Below, one piece after another: positions 34,383 through 43,308 of a DNA stretch of 64,000 nt (its first letter is position 1; each line of letters begins with the position of its first letter). This DNA comes from Actinoalloteichus hymeniacidonis. GTDB lineage: Bacteria > Actinomycetota > Actinomycetes > Mycobacteriales > Pseudonocardiaceae. The notes below the pieces were generated by a model. The model was not told where the DNA came from, ran no database searches, and saw nothing but the letters and a program-made list of their open reading frames with translations. The position numbers and the translations under genes were made by a program. The DNA lies in NCBI RefSeq assembly GCF_014203365.1, contig NZ_JACHIS010000001.1, positions 1,674,001 through 1,738,000 of the forward strand, in the 5' to 3' direction.

Positions 34383-36839
34383 TCAACCCTTGGCTTCGCT
34401 GCGCAGCCGAATCAGCTGCGCCAGCTGGTGCGGCCTCAGGTGCGGGAGGTGGGCATGGCCGATGGCATAGGCGACGGCGGGCAGCGCCGCCGCTTCCGGG
34501 TAGGCCAGGTACAGCGGGTGATAGTCCGGCTGGAACTTCGCTTTGAACGCCAGCAGGGAGCGGAATCCGTAGACCGGTTCCAGTTCGTCGGCCAGCCGAT
34601 CCAGCAGCCGCAGCAGCGCGGCGGAGTCCTCCGCGCGTTCCGAGGAACCCCGGTGCGCCAGCGGCACCGCGGACAAGCTGAGGAACTCCAGGCCGTCGCC
34701 CTTGAACCGCAAGGCCGCCGAGGCGATGAGGAACTCCATGACCCCCGGCATCGCGTCATCGGCCCGGCGCATGAAATCCAACGTCCACCCCACCGGCCGC
34801 TCATCGCGGTACACCGGCAGCCAGCTGGTCACGCCGTGCACCCGCCGATCGCCGTCCACCGCGATCAACAACCGGGTGCCCGGATCGGCCAGTTCGTCGA
34901 AGCCGCCGAGGGTGAATCCCATCTCCGGCAGTCCTTTGCTCGCGACCCATTCCTCGGAGATCGCCCGGATCTGGGTGCGCAGGGTCGAGGGCAGCTCGGC
35001 GAAGGAGCTGTACTCGGCGATCACACCGAAGCGCTCGGCCCGGTGCAGGGCGCTGCGAACGTGCTGCCACCGCTTGCCGGTGAACGACAACTCGCGCAGC
35101 GGCAACACGGTCTCCTCCGCGATGCGCACGGTGTCGAAACCCGCGGCCGCGCAGTGCCGCTCGACCGGCCCGGTGATGGTGTAGAAGCAGGGCACCAGCC
35201 CCTGGTCCCGGCAGAAGGCGGTGAAACCGCCGATTGCGGCGGCATCGGTGCCCGACGCACCGAACGGACCACCCAGCGTCAGCGCCACCGAGCCGACCAC
35301 CCGATAGGCCACGGCGGTATCCCCGGCCGGGGTGAACCAGTAGTCGTTGCCCGGCCAACCCACCATCTGCGCCAGATTCGACCTCGGGTCGATCCGCACC
35401 AGCTCGCGTGCCCGCTCGCCCCGCTGCCCGCCGACATGCGGACGACCGAGGAACAGCCGGGCCAACAGCACCGCGACCGCCAGCCAGCACAACACCCCGA
35501 TCCACTCGGTCACCACCACCGCAGCCCAACTCGCGGGCAGCATGCGCGGCGACACCGCCACCAGATAACCCGGCGGCACGAATCGGGCGGGCAACTCGAT
35601 GAGCAGATCGAGGAAATTCGGCGGCGGCACGAAGCCGTTGCGGCTGATCAGCCCGCCGATCAGCCACACCGCCGAGGTCGCGAGCAGCACGTCGACCACG
35701 GCGTCCACCGTGCGGCGAACCCCGGCCTGCCGGACCTCGAAGCGGTGCCGATTCGCCACCAGCACCACCGCGACCAGCGCGGGCACCACGGCGGGCACCC
35801 ACACCATCGGCATCGACGGCCAGAGCGGCGCCAGCTGCACCTGGCGCTCGACGGGATCACGCAGCACCAGGACGGCCAGCAGCACCCCGAGCACGGCCAA
35901 CGAGACCTGCAACACCACCGCGCACACCCACGCCGCCCGCCGACCCCGCCGCAGTCCCGCCGCGATGACCAGCGACAACAACGCCGGAACCGCGTCCAAC
36001 AGGGCCGAACCGAAGCCCGAGATCCGCCCACTGGTCGCCAACTGTCGACAACGAGCCTGCTGATCCGGTGCCGCGCAGACCCGCCGCCACTCGTTCAGAT
36101 CGGGCAACGCCGGATCCACCACCTCCCGCAGCACCGACAGCGGGCCGATCGGGGCATGGGTGAGCGCCGCCAGGAGCGGGCCCAGCGCCGTCACCGTCAC
36201 CAGCAACGCGATCAGCGCGCGAGCCTCCGGGGTGGACGGTGCGCGGGGCCGGGGCCGGCGGTCGACATCGGGCCACAACAGCATTCCGAGCAGCACACCG
36301 GCGACCCCGACCACCAGGCGCAGGACATCGCCGAACAGGCCGGAATACAGCGCGGCCATCACCAACCAGCCCAACAGCAACAGGCGCAGCCGTCGGCGCC
36401 ACAACGCCCCGAAGCGCGCCGTGCCCGCCAACGCCGCCCCGAGGATCGCCGCCCCGGCGCTCACCGAGGTGTCCCGGGACAACTGCTGCGCCCACGAGCT
36501 GCCCAGCTCGGCGCCGAGGGTCACCACGCCCACCGCCAACAGCGAACCGACCACCGGGGCCAGGACCAGCAACGACGCGGTGCGAACGCTGCCGTTGCGG
36601 CGCTCGACAGCGGGCAGCAACAGCAGCGCCAACACGGTCGCCAACAGATAGCCGCCGATCCCGGGCGCGAAGAACATCGACGTCAGGGGAGTCCACCACC
36701 GGCCTGCCTCGAAGGCGGGCACTCCGGTGGCCACCATGTCCCGCAGTGCCTCGGACGGACCCGAGACGACCGAGCCGGTGAGGATGGCGATTGCCCAGAC
36801 CGGCAGGACCGTGGCGATGGTGACCGGATAGTCGGACAC
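34383..36839 (-). CDS. MprF-like membrane protein with C-terminal DUF2156 aminoacyltransferase domain
   Basis: An 818-residue membrane protein. The first ~490 residues hold about a dozen hydrophobic helices. The N-terminal block (GRWWTPLTSMFFAPGIGGYLL) resembles a rhomboid-like fold. The C-terminal ~330 residues are a DUF2156/LysX-MprF type GNAT domain (AYRVVGSVALTLGGPFG, GFTLGGFDELADPG, LAFKAKFQPDYHPLYLAYP). Such proteins transfer an amino acid from tRNA to phosphatidylglycerol or another lipid and often protect against cationic peptides. The start is uncertain; GTG at 36839 precedes the first helix. Confidence 0.85.
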   Translation of the reverse strand: MSDYPVTIATVLPVWAIAILTGSVVSGPSEALRDMVATGVPAFEAGRWWTPLTSMFFAPGIGGYLLATVLALLLLPAVERRNGSVRTASLLVLAPVVGSLLAVGVVTLGAELGSSWAQQLSRDTSVSAGAAILGAALAGTARFGALWRRRLRLLLLGWLVMAALYSGLFGDVLRLVVGVAGVLLGMLLWPDVDRRPRPRAPSTPEARALIALLVTVTALGPLLAALTHAPIGPLSVLREVVDPALPDLNEWRRVCAAPDQQARCRQLATSGRISGFGSALLDAVPALLSLVIAAGLRRGRRAAWVCAVVLQVSLAVLGVLLAVLVLRDPVERQVQLAPLWPSMPMVWVPAVVPALVAVVLVANRHRFEVRQAGVRRTVDAVVDVLLATSAVWLIGGLISRNGFVPPPNFLDLLIELPARFVPPGYLVAVSPRMLPASWAAVVVTEWIGVLCWLAVAVLLARLFLGRPHVGGQRGERARELVRIDPRSNLAQMVGWPGNDYWFTPAGDTAVAYRVVGSVALTLGGPFGASGTDAAAIGGFTAFCRDQGLVPCFYTITGPVERHCAAAGFDTVRIAEETVLPLRELSFTGKRWQHVRSALHRAERFGVIAEYSSFAELPSTLRTQIRAISEEWVASKGLPEMGFTLGGFDELADPGTRLLIAVDGDRRVHGVTSWLPVYRDERPVGWTLDFMRRADDAMPGVMEFLIASAALRFKGDGLEFLSLSAVPLAHRGSSERAEDSAALLRLLDRLADELEPVYGFRSLLAFKAKFQPDYHPLYLAYPEAAALPAVAYAIGHAHLPHLRPHQLAQLIRLRSEAKG

Positions 36840-37030
36840 CCGGCCGAGACCTCGCCTCACGGGGCGACCCCGAGCCCGATGAGCTCCCCGGGGCGCGGAG
36901 CCGTCGAGCAACGACCAGTCGAGCACGGAATCATTCTGACCAGCACAGACGTCTGGTGCCCGGTGATAATCACCTGGTCGATGACCGCCGCCGAGGGGCG
37001 GCACGTCGGCGTCGAAGGCGGAGGTCGTCC

Positions 37031-37538
37031 ATGCCCGGTCCGGCACCGCGCCACGGCGAGTGGTGGTTCCGACTCGCCATGGTCGTCAAGGCCCTCGACG
37101 GCGTGCTCGAACTGCTGGCCGCCGGTCTGCTGATCGTCGTTCCCGGAGCGACGGTGCGCCGATGGGTCGCGGAGATCCTCGCCCACGATCTGCTCGGGCC
37201 GCCCGATGATTCGCTGGCCCGGCTTCGCGACCGGGGCCGACACCTTGACCTCGGGCTCGCGGGCCTTCGTGGTCGTGCTGCTGATCGTGCACGGCGTTCC
37301 CAAGATCATCTTGGTGGTGGCCCTGCTGAGGAGGTGGCTGCCGGCGTACCCGATCTCGGTTTTGGTCCTGGGTGCCTTCGTGGTCTACCAGGTAGTTCGG
37401 GCCGCGCACACAGGTTCGGTGGCGTTGATCGTGCTCACCGTGATCGATCTCGTCGTCATCGCCCTGATCGTCCGCGAATACCGGTATCTGCGGGCCAGGC
37501 GAGCGGCGAGCCGATTGCGCCGGCGAGACCGGAAATAA
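37031..37538 (+). pseudogene. DUF2127 membrane protein, frameshifted
   Basis: The N-terminal half reads in one frame from ATG 37031 (GGAGG upstream): HGEWWFRLAMVVKALDGVLE, then LLAAGLLIVV and AHDLLGPPDDSL, matching the start of DUF2127. The C-terminal half continues in the next frame from about 37206: FATGADTLTSGSRAFVVVLL, IVHGVPKIILVVALLRR and VFDLV-like VIDLVVIALIVREYRYL. Together they make one DUF2127 protein of about 168 residues. A net shift of one base near 37190-37230 joins them. It is either a real frameshift mutation, a sequencing error, or less likely programmed frameshifting. Confidence 0.75.
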
Positions 37539-37575
37539 GTTGGCGTATGGCAGCCGGGTCCGATCGGATGCGGGG

Positions 37576-38316
37576 ATGGACGACCATCAGTTCGCCGACG
37601 CCGATCTCGCCGCGCTATACGACGTGCTGCACCCCTGGGACCCACGGGGTGACTTCGGCTTCTACCTGCCGCTGGTGATGGCCGCCGAGTCGGTGCTGGA
37701 CGTCGGTTGCGGCACGGGCGCGTTGCTGCACCGGGCTCGGGCGGAGGGCCACACCGGCCGGTTGTGCGGGCTCGATCCGGCCGCCGGGATGCTCCAACAG
37801 GCGCGAACCCGCACCGACATCGAGTGGGTGCAGGGCGAGCTGTCCTCGGTCGATTGGGCCGATGAGTTCGACCTGGTGGTGATGTCCGGCCATGCCTTCC
37901 AGGTGTTCGCGACCGACGACGAGCTGCGATCCTCGTTGGCCGCGATCTCCGCCGCGCTCACCGAGGACGGCTGTTTCGCCTTCGAGACCCGCAATCCGGC
38001 CGCCCGCGCCTGGCAGCGCTGGACGCCGGAGCATGTCCGAGAGGTCACCGATCAGCAGGGCGCCGTGGTGCGGAGCTGGCATGAGCTGGAGGAGCCGGTG
38101 ACCGGCGACGTCGTCAGCTTCGTCACCACCTACAGCAGCCCGCTGTGGCCGCAACCGCAGCGCAGCCGCTCCACGCTGCGTTTTCTCGGTGCGGTCGAGC
38201 TGGCCAAATTCCTGACGGACGCCGGTTTGCGCGTGGTCGAGCAGTTCGGCGACTGGGATCGGACACCGGTGACCCAGGACAGCCTGGAGATCATCACGCT
38301 GGCCAAGCCCAGCTAG
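37576..38316 (+). CDS. class I SAM-dependent methyltransferase
   Basis: A 246-residue methyltransferase. Motif I is VLDVGCGTGALLH (about residues 42-54), followed by GLDPAAGML and FDLVVMSGHAFQVF. The C-terminal part (SRSTLRFLGAVELAKFLTDAGLRVVEQFGDWD) is typical of ubiquinone/menaquinone-like and small-molecule methyltransferases. ATG at 37576 is chosen; an in-frame TTG at 37540 adds 12 residues. It lies 37 bases after the frameshifted DUF2127 gene. Substrate unknown. Confidence 0.9.
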   Translation: MDDHQFADADLAALYDVLHPWDPRGDFGFYLPLVMAAESVLDVGCGTGALLHRARAEGHTGRLCGLDPAAGMLQQARTRTDIEWVQGELSSVDWADEFDLVVMSGHAFQVFATDDELRSSLAAISAALTEDGCFAFETRNPAARAWQRWTPEHVREVTDQQGAVVRSWHELEEPVTGDVVSFVTTYSSPLWPQPQRSRSTLRFLGAVELAKFLTDAGLRVVEQFGDWDRTPVTQDSLEIITLAKPS

Positions 38317-38611
38317 GCCCCCTGGCGGTGGCAGCGGGACGGCACGCCGACGTCGCCGTGTCCCCGGCGTTCCGTTCACGCGGGGACCGCACTCGCCGGG
38401 AAGGCGAGGCCGAGAAGCATGGCCAGGGTCGCCGCCGACAACGCGGCCGCCCGTCGCATCGAGGTCGTCGTCGTGGAGTCGTGCGCTGCTCGACGAGAGG
38501 ACGATCGAGCGGGGCGGGCCGCGTCGACAACGGATCACGATGTCCGCGACCATCCGGAGCCGTCCCGCACAGGGTCCTGAGCTGTGCAGATTCCCGAGGG
38601 AATCGACCCGG
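38317..38611. other. Intergenic region between methyltransferase and P450 genes
   Basis: These 295 bases separate two convergent genes. Apart from the 27-codon signal-peptide-like frame on the minus strand I see nothing here. Confidence 0.5.
38376..38459 (-). CDS. 27-codon frame encoding only a signal peptide
   Basis: The frame reads MRRAAALSAATLAMLLGLAF then PASAVPA and stops. It is a textbook secretion signal with the PASA cleavage region, yet no mature protein follows in frame. It starts 153 bases after the P450 stop on the same strand. No clear ribosome site precedes it. It could be the decayed 5' end of a secreted protein gene or a chance frame. Confidence 0.25.
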   Translation of the reverse strand: MRRAAALSAATLAMLLGLAFPASAVPA

Positions 38612-39826
38612 TCAGAGCGTCACGGCCAACGACATCAGCCGCCAGGTGCCCGGGTCGGGGCTGCGCTGTGGGTTGCCTGCGATCGCCAGATCGGGGAAGC
38701 GACGCAGTAATCCGGCCAGCGCCACCTCGGTCTGCACCCGGGCGATCGCCGCGCCGAGACAGAAATGCGGTCCGTGGGCGAAACCGAGATGGCTCGCCGA
38801 ACCGGCCGGGCGCCGGGAGAGGTCGAGGCGATGGGGATCGTCGAACACGCGCGGATCCCGGTTGGCGGCGACCAACACCGAGGTGACCCGCTCGCCCTTG
38901 CCGATCCGCACGCCCTCGACCTCGACGTCCTGTGTGGTCTCCCTCGGAAACGCCAACAACTGCGGCCCGGCCCACCGGGTCAGCTCCTCGACGGCACCCG
39001 GCATCAGCCCCGGATCGGCGCGCAACGCAGCCAGTTGTTCGGGATGCTCGAACAAGGCCGCGACGGAGTTGGCGATCAGATTCGTCGGCGTCTGCCCCGC
39101 CAACACGATGTTCCAGACCAGGGTGACCAGCTCGACGTCGGAGACCCGGTCGCCGTCCTCGGCCTGGGCTCGGATCAGATCGGACAGTAGATCGTCGGCG
39201 GGCTCGGCGCGCCGCCGGGCGACCGCCTCCCGGGCGCCCTCGATGATGCCCGGAATGGCCTTCAACAGGCCCGGCCCGGAGCCGGTCTGGACGGCGACGC
39301 CGTACTCCCGCCACTGCGGCCGGTCGGAGTCGGGGATGCCGACGATCTCGCAGATCGTCTCCATCGGCATCGGCCGGGCGAAATGGTGGAGCAGGTCGAT
39401 GGTGCCGTCCGCTTCGACGTGACCGGGGAGTTCGTCCAGCAGGCTCTCGGTGAGCCGGGTGAAACGAGGACGGAACTCGTTGGCGCGGCGAGGGGAGAAC
39501 GCGGGCCCGACCAGCTTGCGGAGCCGATGGTGTTCCGGCCCGTTCATCTCCTGCATGGTGTTGAGGTAGGGCTGTAGGTCGGCGGCGACCTCCGGCTTGA
39601 ACGCGAAGGTGCCCGCATTGAGTTCGAATCGCGCATCGCCCAGCATCGCCTTGGCGCTGGCGTAACGCAGTAAGCCCCACATCGGCGCGAGCCCCGGAAC
39701 CATGAGCTTGGCGACCGGGAACCTCTCCTGCAGCCGCCCGTAGACGCCGACCGGATCGCGGATCAGCTCCGGATCGGTCATGTCGATCTCCGGTACCTCG
39801 ATCGTTAACGGGTTATCGCTGGTCAT
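38612..39826 (-). CDS. cytochrome P450
   Basis: A 404-residue soluble bacterial P450. The haem-binding loop is GFAHGPHFCLGAAIAR with the cysteine ligand, where the first Gly of the usual FGxGxHxC is Ala. The I-helix oxygen site reads VLAGQTPTN, so the acid/alcohol pair normally AGxDT/ET is replaced by Q-T. The ExxR motif is EELTRWAG. ATG at 39826 follows GGAG. It is divergent from a TetR-like regulator with direct repeats and a palindrome between. No ferredoxin gene is adjacent. Substrate unknown; the altered I-helix may affect oxygen activation. Confidence 0.93.
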   Translation of the reverse strand: MTSDNPLTIEVPEIDMTDPELIRDPVGVYGRLQERFPVAKLMVPGLAPMWGLLRYASAKAMLGDARFELNAGTFAFKPEVAADLQPYLNTMQEMNGPEHHRLRKLVGPAFSPRRANEFRPRFTRLTESLLDELPGHVEADGTIDLLHHFARPMPMETICEIVGIPDSDRPQWREYGVAVQTGSGPGLLKAIPGIIEGAREAVARRRAEPADDLLSDLIRAQAEDGDRVSDVELVTLVWNIVLAGQTPTNLIANSVAALFEHPEQLAALRADPGLMPGAVEELTRWAGPQLLAFPRETTQDVEVEGVRIGKGERVTSVLVAANRDPRVFDDPHRLDLSRRPAGSASHLGFAHGPHFCLGAAIARVQTEVALAGLLRRFPDLAIAGNPQRSPDPGTWRLMSLAVTL

Positions 39827-39841
39827 AGCCACTCCAGATTT

Positions 39842-39881
39842 CAGATGTTCAGATCAGATGTTCTCATCATATGCATGATGA
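39842..39881. promoter_or_regulatory. Direct repeats and palindrome between P450 and TetR genes
   Basis: Two copies of CAGATGTTC (39842-39850 and 39855-39863) are spaced 13 bases apart. They are followed by the inverted repeat TCATCAT-ATGC-ATGATGA (39864-39881). This AT-rich block lies in the divergent promoter region and is the likely binding site of the adjacent TetR-type protein. Confidence 0.65.
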
Positions 39882-39932
39882 CAGTATCTTGAATCGAGGT
39901 GGGGTGAGGCGTCGAAGGCGGAGGAAGCGCGA

Positions 39933-41048
39933 GTGGCCAGGCTCAGCAGGGCAGAGATGCAGGTGCGCAACCGGTCAGGCGTGTTGGCGGCCGCCAAGGA
40001 GGAATTCGCCGAACGCGGCTTCCGCGACGCCAAGATCGACGCCATCGCGGAGCGCGCCGAACTGACCAGGGGCGCGGTCTACTCCAACTTCCCCGGCAAG
40101 CGCGCCCTCTACTTCGCCGTGCTGGCCGAGCTGGCCGAACGCCCGCTGGAACCGCCGCATCCCGCCCCCGGACACACCCCACGGGAAGCCCTGGGCGCGC
40201 TGGCCCGAGCCTGGGTCGCAGGTCTACCGCTGGCCGACACCGACGAGCCCGCCAACGCCGCAAGGCTGGCCATGGACCTGATGCCCGAGATCCTGGCCGA
40301 TCGCCGCACCAGGCAACCCTTCGCGCAGCTCATGCAGCTCGACGCGACCCTGCTGGGGCTTGCCCTGGAACGCCTGGAATCGGGCCGCAGCCGTTCGAAA
40401 CGCCGGGTTCGACTGGCCGAGACCGTGCTCACCACTCTGCACGGCGCCAGCGGACTGGCCGCCGCCGCACCGGGGTTTTTGGAGCCCTTCAACGTGGTGC
40501 GAGCCTGCGAACACCTGGCCGCCCTCGAACTCGACGACGGCTGGACCGTGCCGCCCTTCCTCACCCAGCCGCAGCCGGTGGACGAGCCGTGGTCGCCACC
40601 CGCCGCCACCGACGCCGTCCGAGGTGAACCGGCCCAGCTCGACCGGGACGGCGTGGTCGCAGTCCTGGGCCTGCACCGACTCGCCGCCGCCGAGGACGCC
40701 GTGCGCGCACTGCCACCGGGCGGCCGGGTCACCGCCGTGCTGGTCACCGGCGACCCCGGCGAACTGGTGCCGCTGGCCCGACTGGCCATCGCCGACTTCT
40801 CCCGCTGCCTACGGCAGGCGTTCCCGCGTTCGGCCTGGCCGGAGGTGCAGGTCGTGGTGGGCGACTCCGACGCGGTGGCCGCCGCCGCAGGCGTGCCCTC
40901 GGTCAGTGACGGAACCGAGGTGGCCGTCCGCATCGAAGCCGGACGAATCGTGGCCCGCGCCGATGGCCGAGGCGCCTGCCATGTGGTCGCCGCGGACCCG
41001 GCCGTACCCGCCCCAACAGAGTGGCCCTCGCACCGGGGATGGTCCTGA
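39933..41048 (+). CDS. TetR family regulator with long C-terminal extension
   Basis: A 371-residue protein, nearly twice the normal TetR length. Residues 1-60 form the DNA-binding domain (AAKEEFAERGFRDAKIDAIAERAELTRGAVYSNFPGKRALYF, shown in parts above). A TetR_C-like region follows to about residue 200. Residues about 235-371 are an extra domain with a strand-helix pattern (VVAVLGLHRLAAAEDAVRAL, RVTAVLVTGDPGELVPLA, EVQVVVGDSDAVAAAAGV) that looks like a thioredoxin-like or redoxin-type fold, but without a CxxC pair. Start GTG at 39933. It probably controls the divergent P450. Confidence 0.85.
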   Translation: MARLSRAEMQVRNRSGVLAAAKEEFAERGFRDAKIDAIAERAELTRGAVYSNFPGKRALYFAVLAELAERPLEPPHPAPGHTPREALGALARAWVAGLPLADTDEPANAARLAMDLMPEILADRRTRQPFAQLMQLDATLLGLALERLESGRSRSKRRVRLAETVLTTLHGASGLAAAAPGFLEPFNVVRACEHLAALELDDGWTVPPFLTQPQPVDEPWSPPAATDAVRGEPAQLDRDGVVAVLGLHRLAAAEDAVRALPPGGRVTAVLVTGDPGELVPLARLAIADFSRCLRQAFPRSAWPEVQVVVGDSDAVAAAAGVPSVSDGTEVAVRIEAGRIVARADGRGACHVVAADPAVPAPTEWPSHRGWS

Positions 41049-41181
41049 CCGACGCCCGGCACCGGCCCGGCCGTGACGGGGGCGAAAACCGGTCGAACCG
41101 ACCGCAGGCCTCTTGGCAAGATCGAGTCGACGCGTCCCCGGCCGCGACCAGCCGCCGACCCCGAACCAGGAGGGCATCTTC

Positions 41182-42048
41182 ATGATCAATCCCGGTCTCG
41201 AAGGCAGGACCGCGATCGTCACCGGGTCGAACAGCCCGCTCGGCATCGGCGCGGGGATCGCCCGGTCGTTGGCCGCCCAGGGCGTTCGGATCGCACTGGT
41301 GTTCTGGCCGACTCCGCAGCCCGCCTCCGGCGCGTCGGCGGTCGATGAGGCGGCGGAGCCCGGCGAAGAGCTCTACGCCGCCGCAACCGCCTCCGATGGT
41401 GCCGAGGTACTGGCCGAACTACGGGCCAGCGGTGCGCAGGCAGAGATCATCACCGCCGATCTCGCCGATCCCACCGCCTGCCGCGAGGTCTTCGACCGAG
41501 TGGAAGCAGCCCTCGGCCCCGTCGAGATCCTGGTCAACAACGCCGCCTACTGCACGGTCGACTCCTTCGTGCCGGACAGCGGACCGTTGTTCTACTTCGA
41601 GTCCACGACGGTCGACGAGACGAGCCTCGATCGGCATTTCGCGGTGAACACCCGAGGACCCGCGATCCTGATGGCCGAGTTCTACCGACGACACCTGGCC
41701 CGCGAGGCGTCCTGGGGGCGGGTCGTCAACATCTCCACCGACGCCGCCCCACAGTTCCCAGGCGAGGTGTCCTACGGGGCCAGCAAGTACGCGCTGGAAA
41801 GCCTCAGCAGGTCCGCCGCCCAGGAGATGGCGCCCGCCGGGGTCACCGTCAACATCGTCTCGCCGGGCCCCATCCAGACCGGGTGGATCAACGCTGAGAT
41901 GCAGCCGACGGTGAACGCGCTCAGTCCCTTCGGGCGGACCGGCGAGCCCGAGGACATCGCCGACGTCGTCGTCTTCCTCGCGTCCGAGCAGGCCCGCTGG
42001 CTCTCGGGGCAGATCCTCTACGTCGGCGGCGGCAAGCGGACCTACTAA
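41182..42048 (+). CDS. SDR family oxidoreductase
   Basis: A 288-residue SDR. The cofactor site is IVTGSNSPLGIGAGIARSLA, slightly longer than the usual TGxxxGIG. NNAAYC and the catalytic Tyr and Lys in YGASKYALE follow, and ILYVGGGKRTY closes the protein. An insertion near residue 50 (PTPQPASGASAVDEAAEPGE) lengthens it. ATG at 41182 has CCAGGAGGG upstream. No partner gene; substrate unknown. Confidence 0.88.
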   Translation: MINPGLEGRTAIVTGSNSPLGIGAGIARSLAAQGVRIALVFWPTPQPASGASAVDEAAEPGEELYAAATASDGAEVLAELRASGAQAEIITADLADPTACREVFDRVEAALGPVEILVNNAAYCTVDSFVPDSGPLFYFESTTVDETSLDRHFAVNTRGPAILMAEFYRRHLAREASWGRVVNISTDAAPQFPGEVSYGASKYALESLSRSAAQEMAPAGVTVNIVSPGPIQTGWINAEMQPTVNALSPFGRTGEPEDIADVVVFLASEQARWLSGQILYVGGGKRTY

Positions 42049-42088
42049 GGCACGGCTGGCAGCGCGTCGACCAGCGGATTCCTCGGCG

Positions 42089-43132
42089 ATGGGTGAGGAT
42101 TCGGCGGTGCCCGAGGCTTCCGGTAGCAGCCGCCGCGACCACGGCGAGCAGCGCAGATCCCCGATTCGGCCCATGCTCGCCAGCGGCGGGCAGCCGATGC
42201 CGCAGGCGGGCCCGAGGTGGAGCTGGGAGTTCAAATTCGACGGCGTCCGCGCGATCGCGGTCGTCGAGAAATCCGGCCGCACCCGGTTGATCAGCCGCAA
42301 TGGCCTCGACGTCACCTCGCACTATCCCGAACTCACCGTCGTCGGCGAGGTGCTCGATGGCCGGGCGGCCATGCTCGACGGCGAGATCGTCGCCCTGGAC
42401 GAGCAGGGCAGGCCGTCGTTTCCGCTGCTGCAACGGCGGATGCACGTCGCGCACCCGAAGGCCGGCCTGACCGCCGAGATCCCGGTGTTCTACTACCTCT
42501 TCGACCTGCTGAGCCTGGACGGCACCGAGCTGACGGCCGAGACCTACCTGCGGCGCCGCGAACTACTCGACGATCTAGGTGTGGAGGGCCGATCCAAGCT
42601 GGTCCGGGTGCCGCCGAGGCAGCAGGACGTCGACCCGAACCTGCTGCTGGACGTGGCCAGGGACAACGGCCTGGAAGGCATCATCGCCAAGCTGAACTCC
42701 TCGCGATACCGGATGGGGGAGCGCAGCCGAGACTGGCTGAAATTCCCGCTGCTCAACACCCAGGAGGTGGTGGTGGGCGGCTGGAAACCCGGTTCGGGCA
42801 GCCGAGCCGACTCGGTGGGCTCCCTCATCCTCGGTGCCTACGACTCGCCCGGCGTCGGACTGCACTACATCGGCCACGTCGGCACCGGCTTCACCCAACG
42901 GATGCTCGCCGACCTGCTGGACCGACTGCGCCCGCTGGAACGCCTGACCAGCCCCTTCGCCGCCCCGGTGCCCCGCGAACACGCCCGGCACGCTCGTTGG
43001 GTCGAACCGAGGCTGGTGGGCGAGGTCGTGTTCCGCACCTGGAGCCCGGACAGGCGGCTGCGGCACTCAGCGTGGCGCGGGCTGCGGCCGGATCGCGACG
43101 CCGCCGAGATCGTCGTGCCCGCTGCGCAGTAG
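42089..43132 (+). CDS. ATP-dependent DNA ligase (LigC-like)
   Basis: A 347-residue ATP-dependent ligase with adenylation and OB domains only. Motif I is WEFKFDGVRA with the AMP-accepting Lys near residue 49. Motif III-like LDGEIVALDEQGRPSF, motif IV EGIIAKLNSSRY and motif V SRDWLKFP follow. The C-terminus (VFRTWSPDRRLRHSAWRGLRPDRD) is the usual end of the OB domain in LigD/LigC-type ligases. No Ku or polymerase gene is adjacent. Likely role in repair of short gaps or end joining. Confidence 0.92.
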   Translation: MGEDSAVPEASGSSRRDHGEQRRSPIRPMLASGGQPMPQAGPRWSWEFKFDGVRAIAVVEKSGRTRLISRNGLDVTSHYPELTVVGEVLDGRAAMLDGEIVALDEQGRPSFPLLQRRMHVAHPKAGLTAEIPVFYYLFDLLSLDGTELTAETYLRRRELLDDLGVEGRSKLVRVPPRQQDVDPNLLLDVARDNGLEGIIAKLNSSRYRMGERSRDWLKFPLLNTQEVVVGGWKPGSGSRADSVGSLILGAYDSPGVGLHYIGHVGTGFTQRMLADLLDRLRPLERLTSPFAAPVPREHARHARWVEPRLVGEVVFRTWSPDRRLRHSAWRGLRPDRDAAEIVVPAAQ

Positions 43133-43308
43133 ACACGTCTGCGCTGGTCGCCGACGGTGCTTGCGTGTCATCGACGGCGTACGCTCGTCGGTTGTGCAAT
43201 TCTGCTGACCCGGGTACCCCTCGACCACGAAAACGTTCCACCAAGCGCCCCCGGACACCTGCCGGGCTCGGATTCGCCAGACCCACCCCGTCGACCACTG
43301 GGGGAATC

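Noticed and set aside
34368-37133. A 921-codon plus-strand open frame opposite the MprF-like gene
   Set aside because: Its product is Gln/His/Arg-rich with no domain; it mirrors the codon structure of the real minus-strand gene.
42217-43308. N-terminal extension of the alpha/beta hydrolase frame into the ligase gene
   Set aside because: The extension is an out-of-frame shadow of the ligase; the real start with a ribosome site is at 43309.
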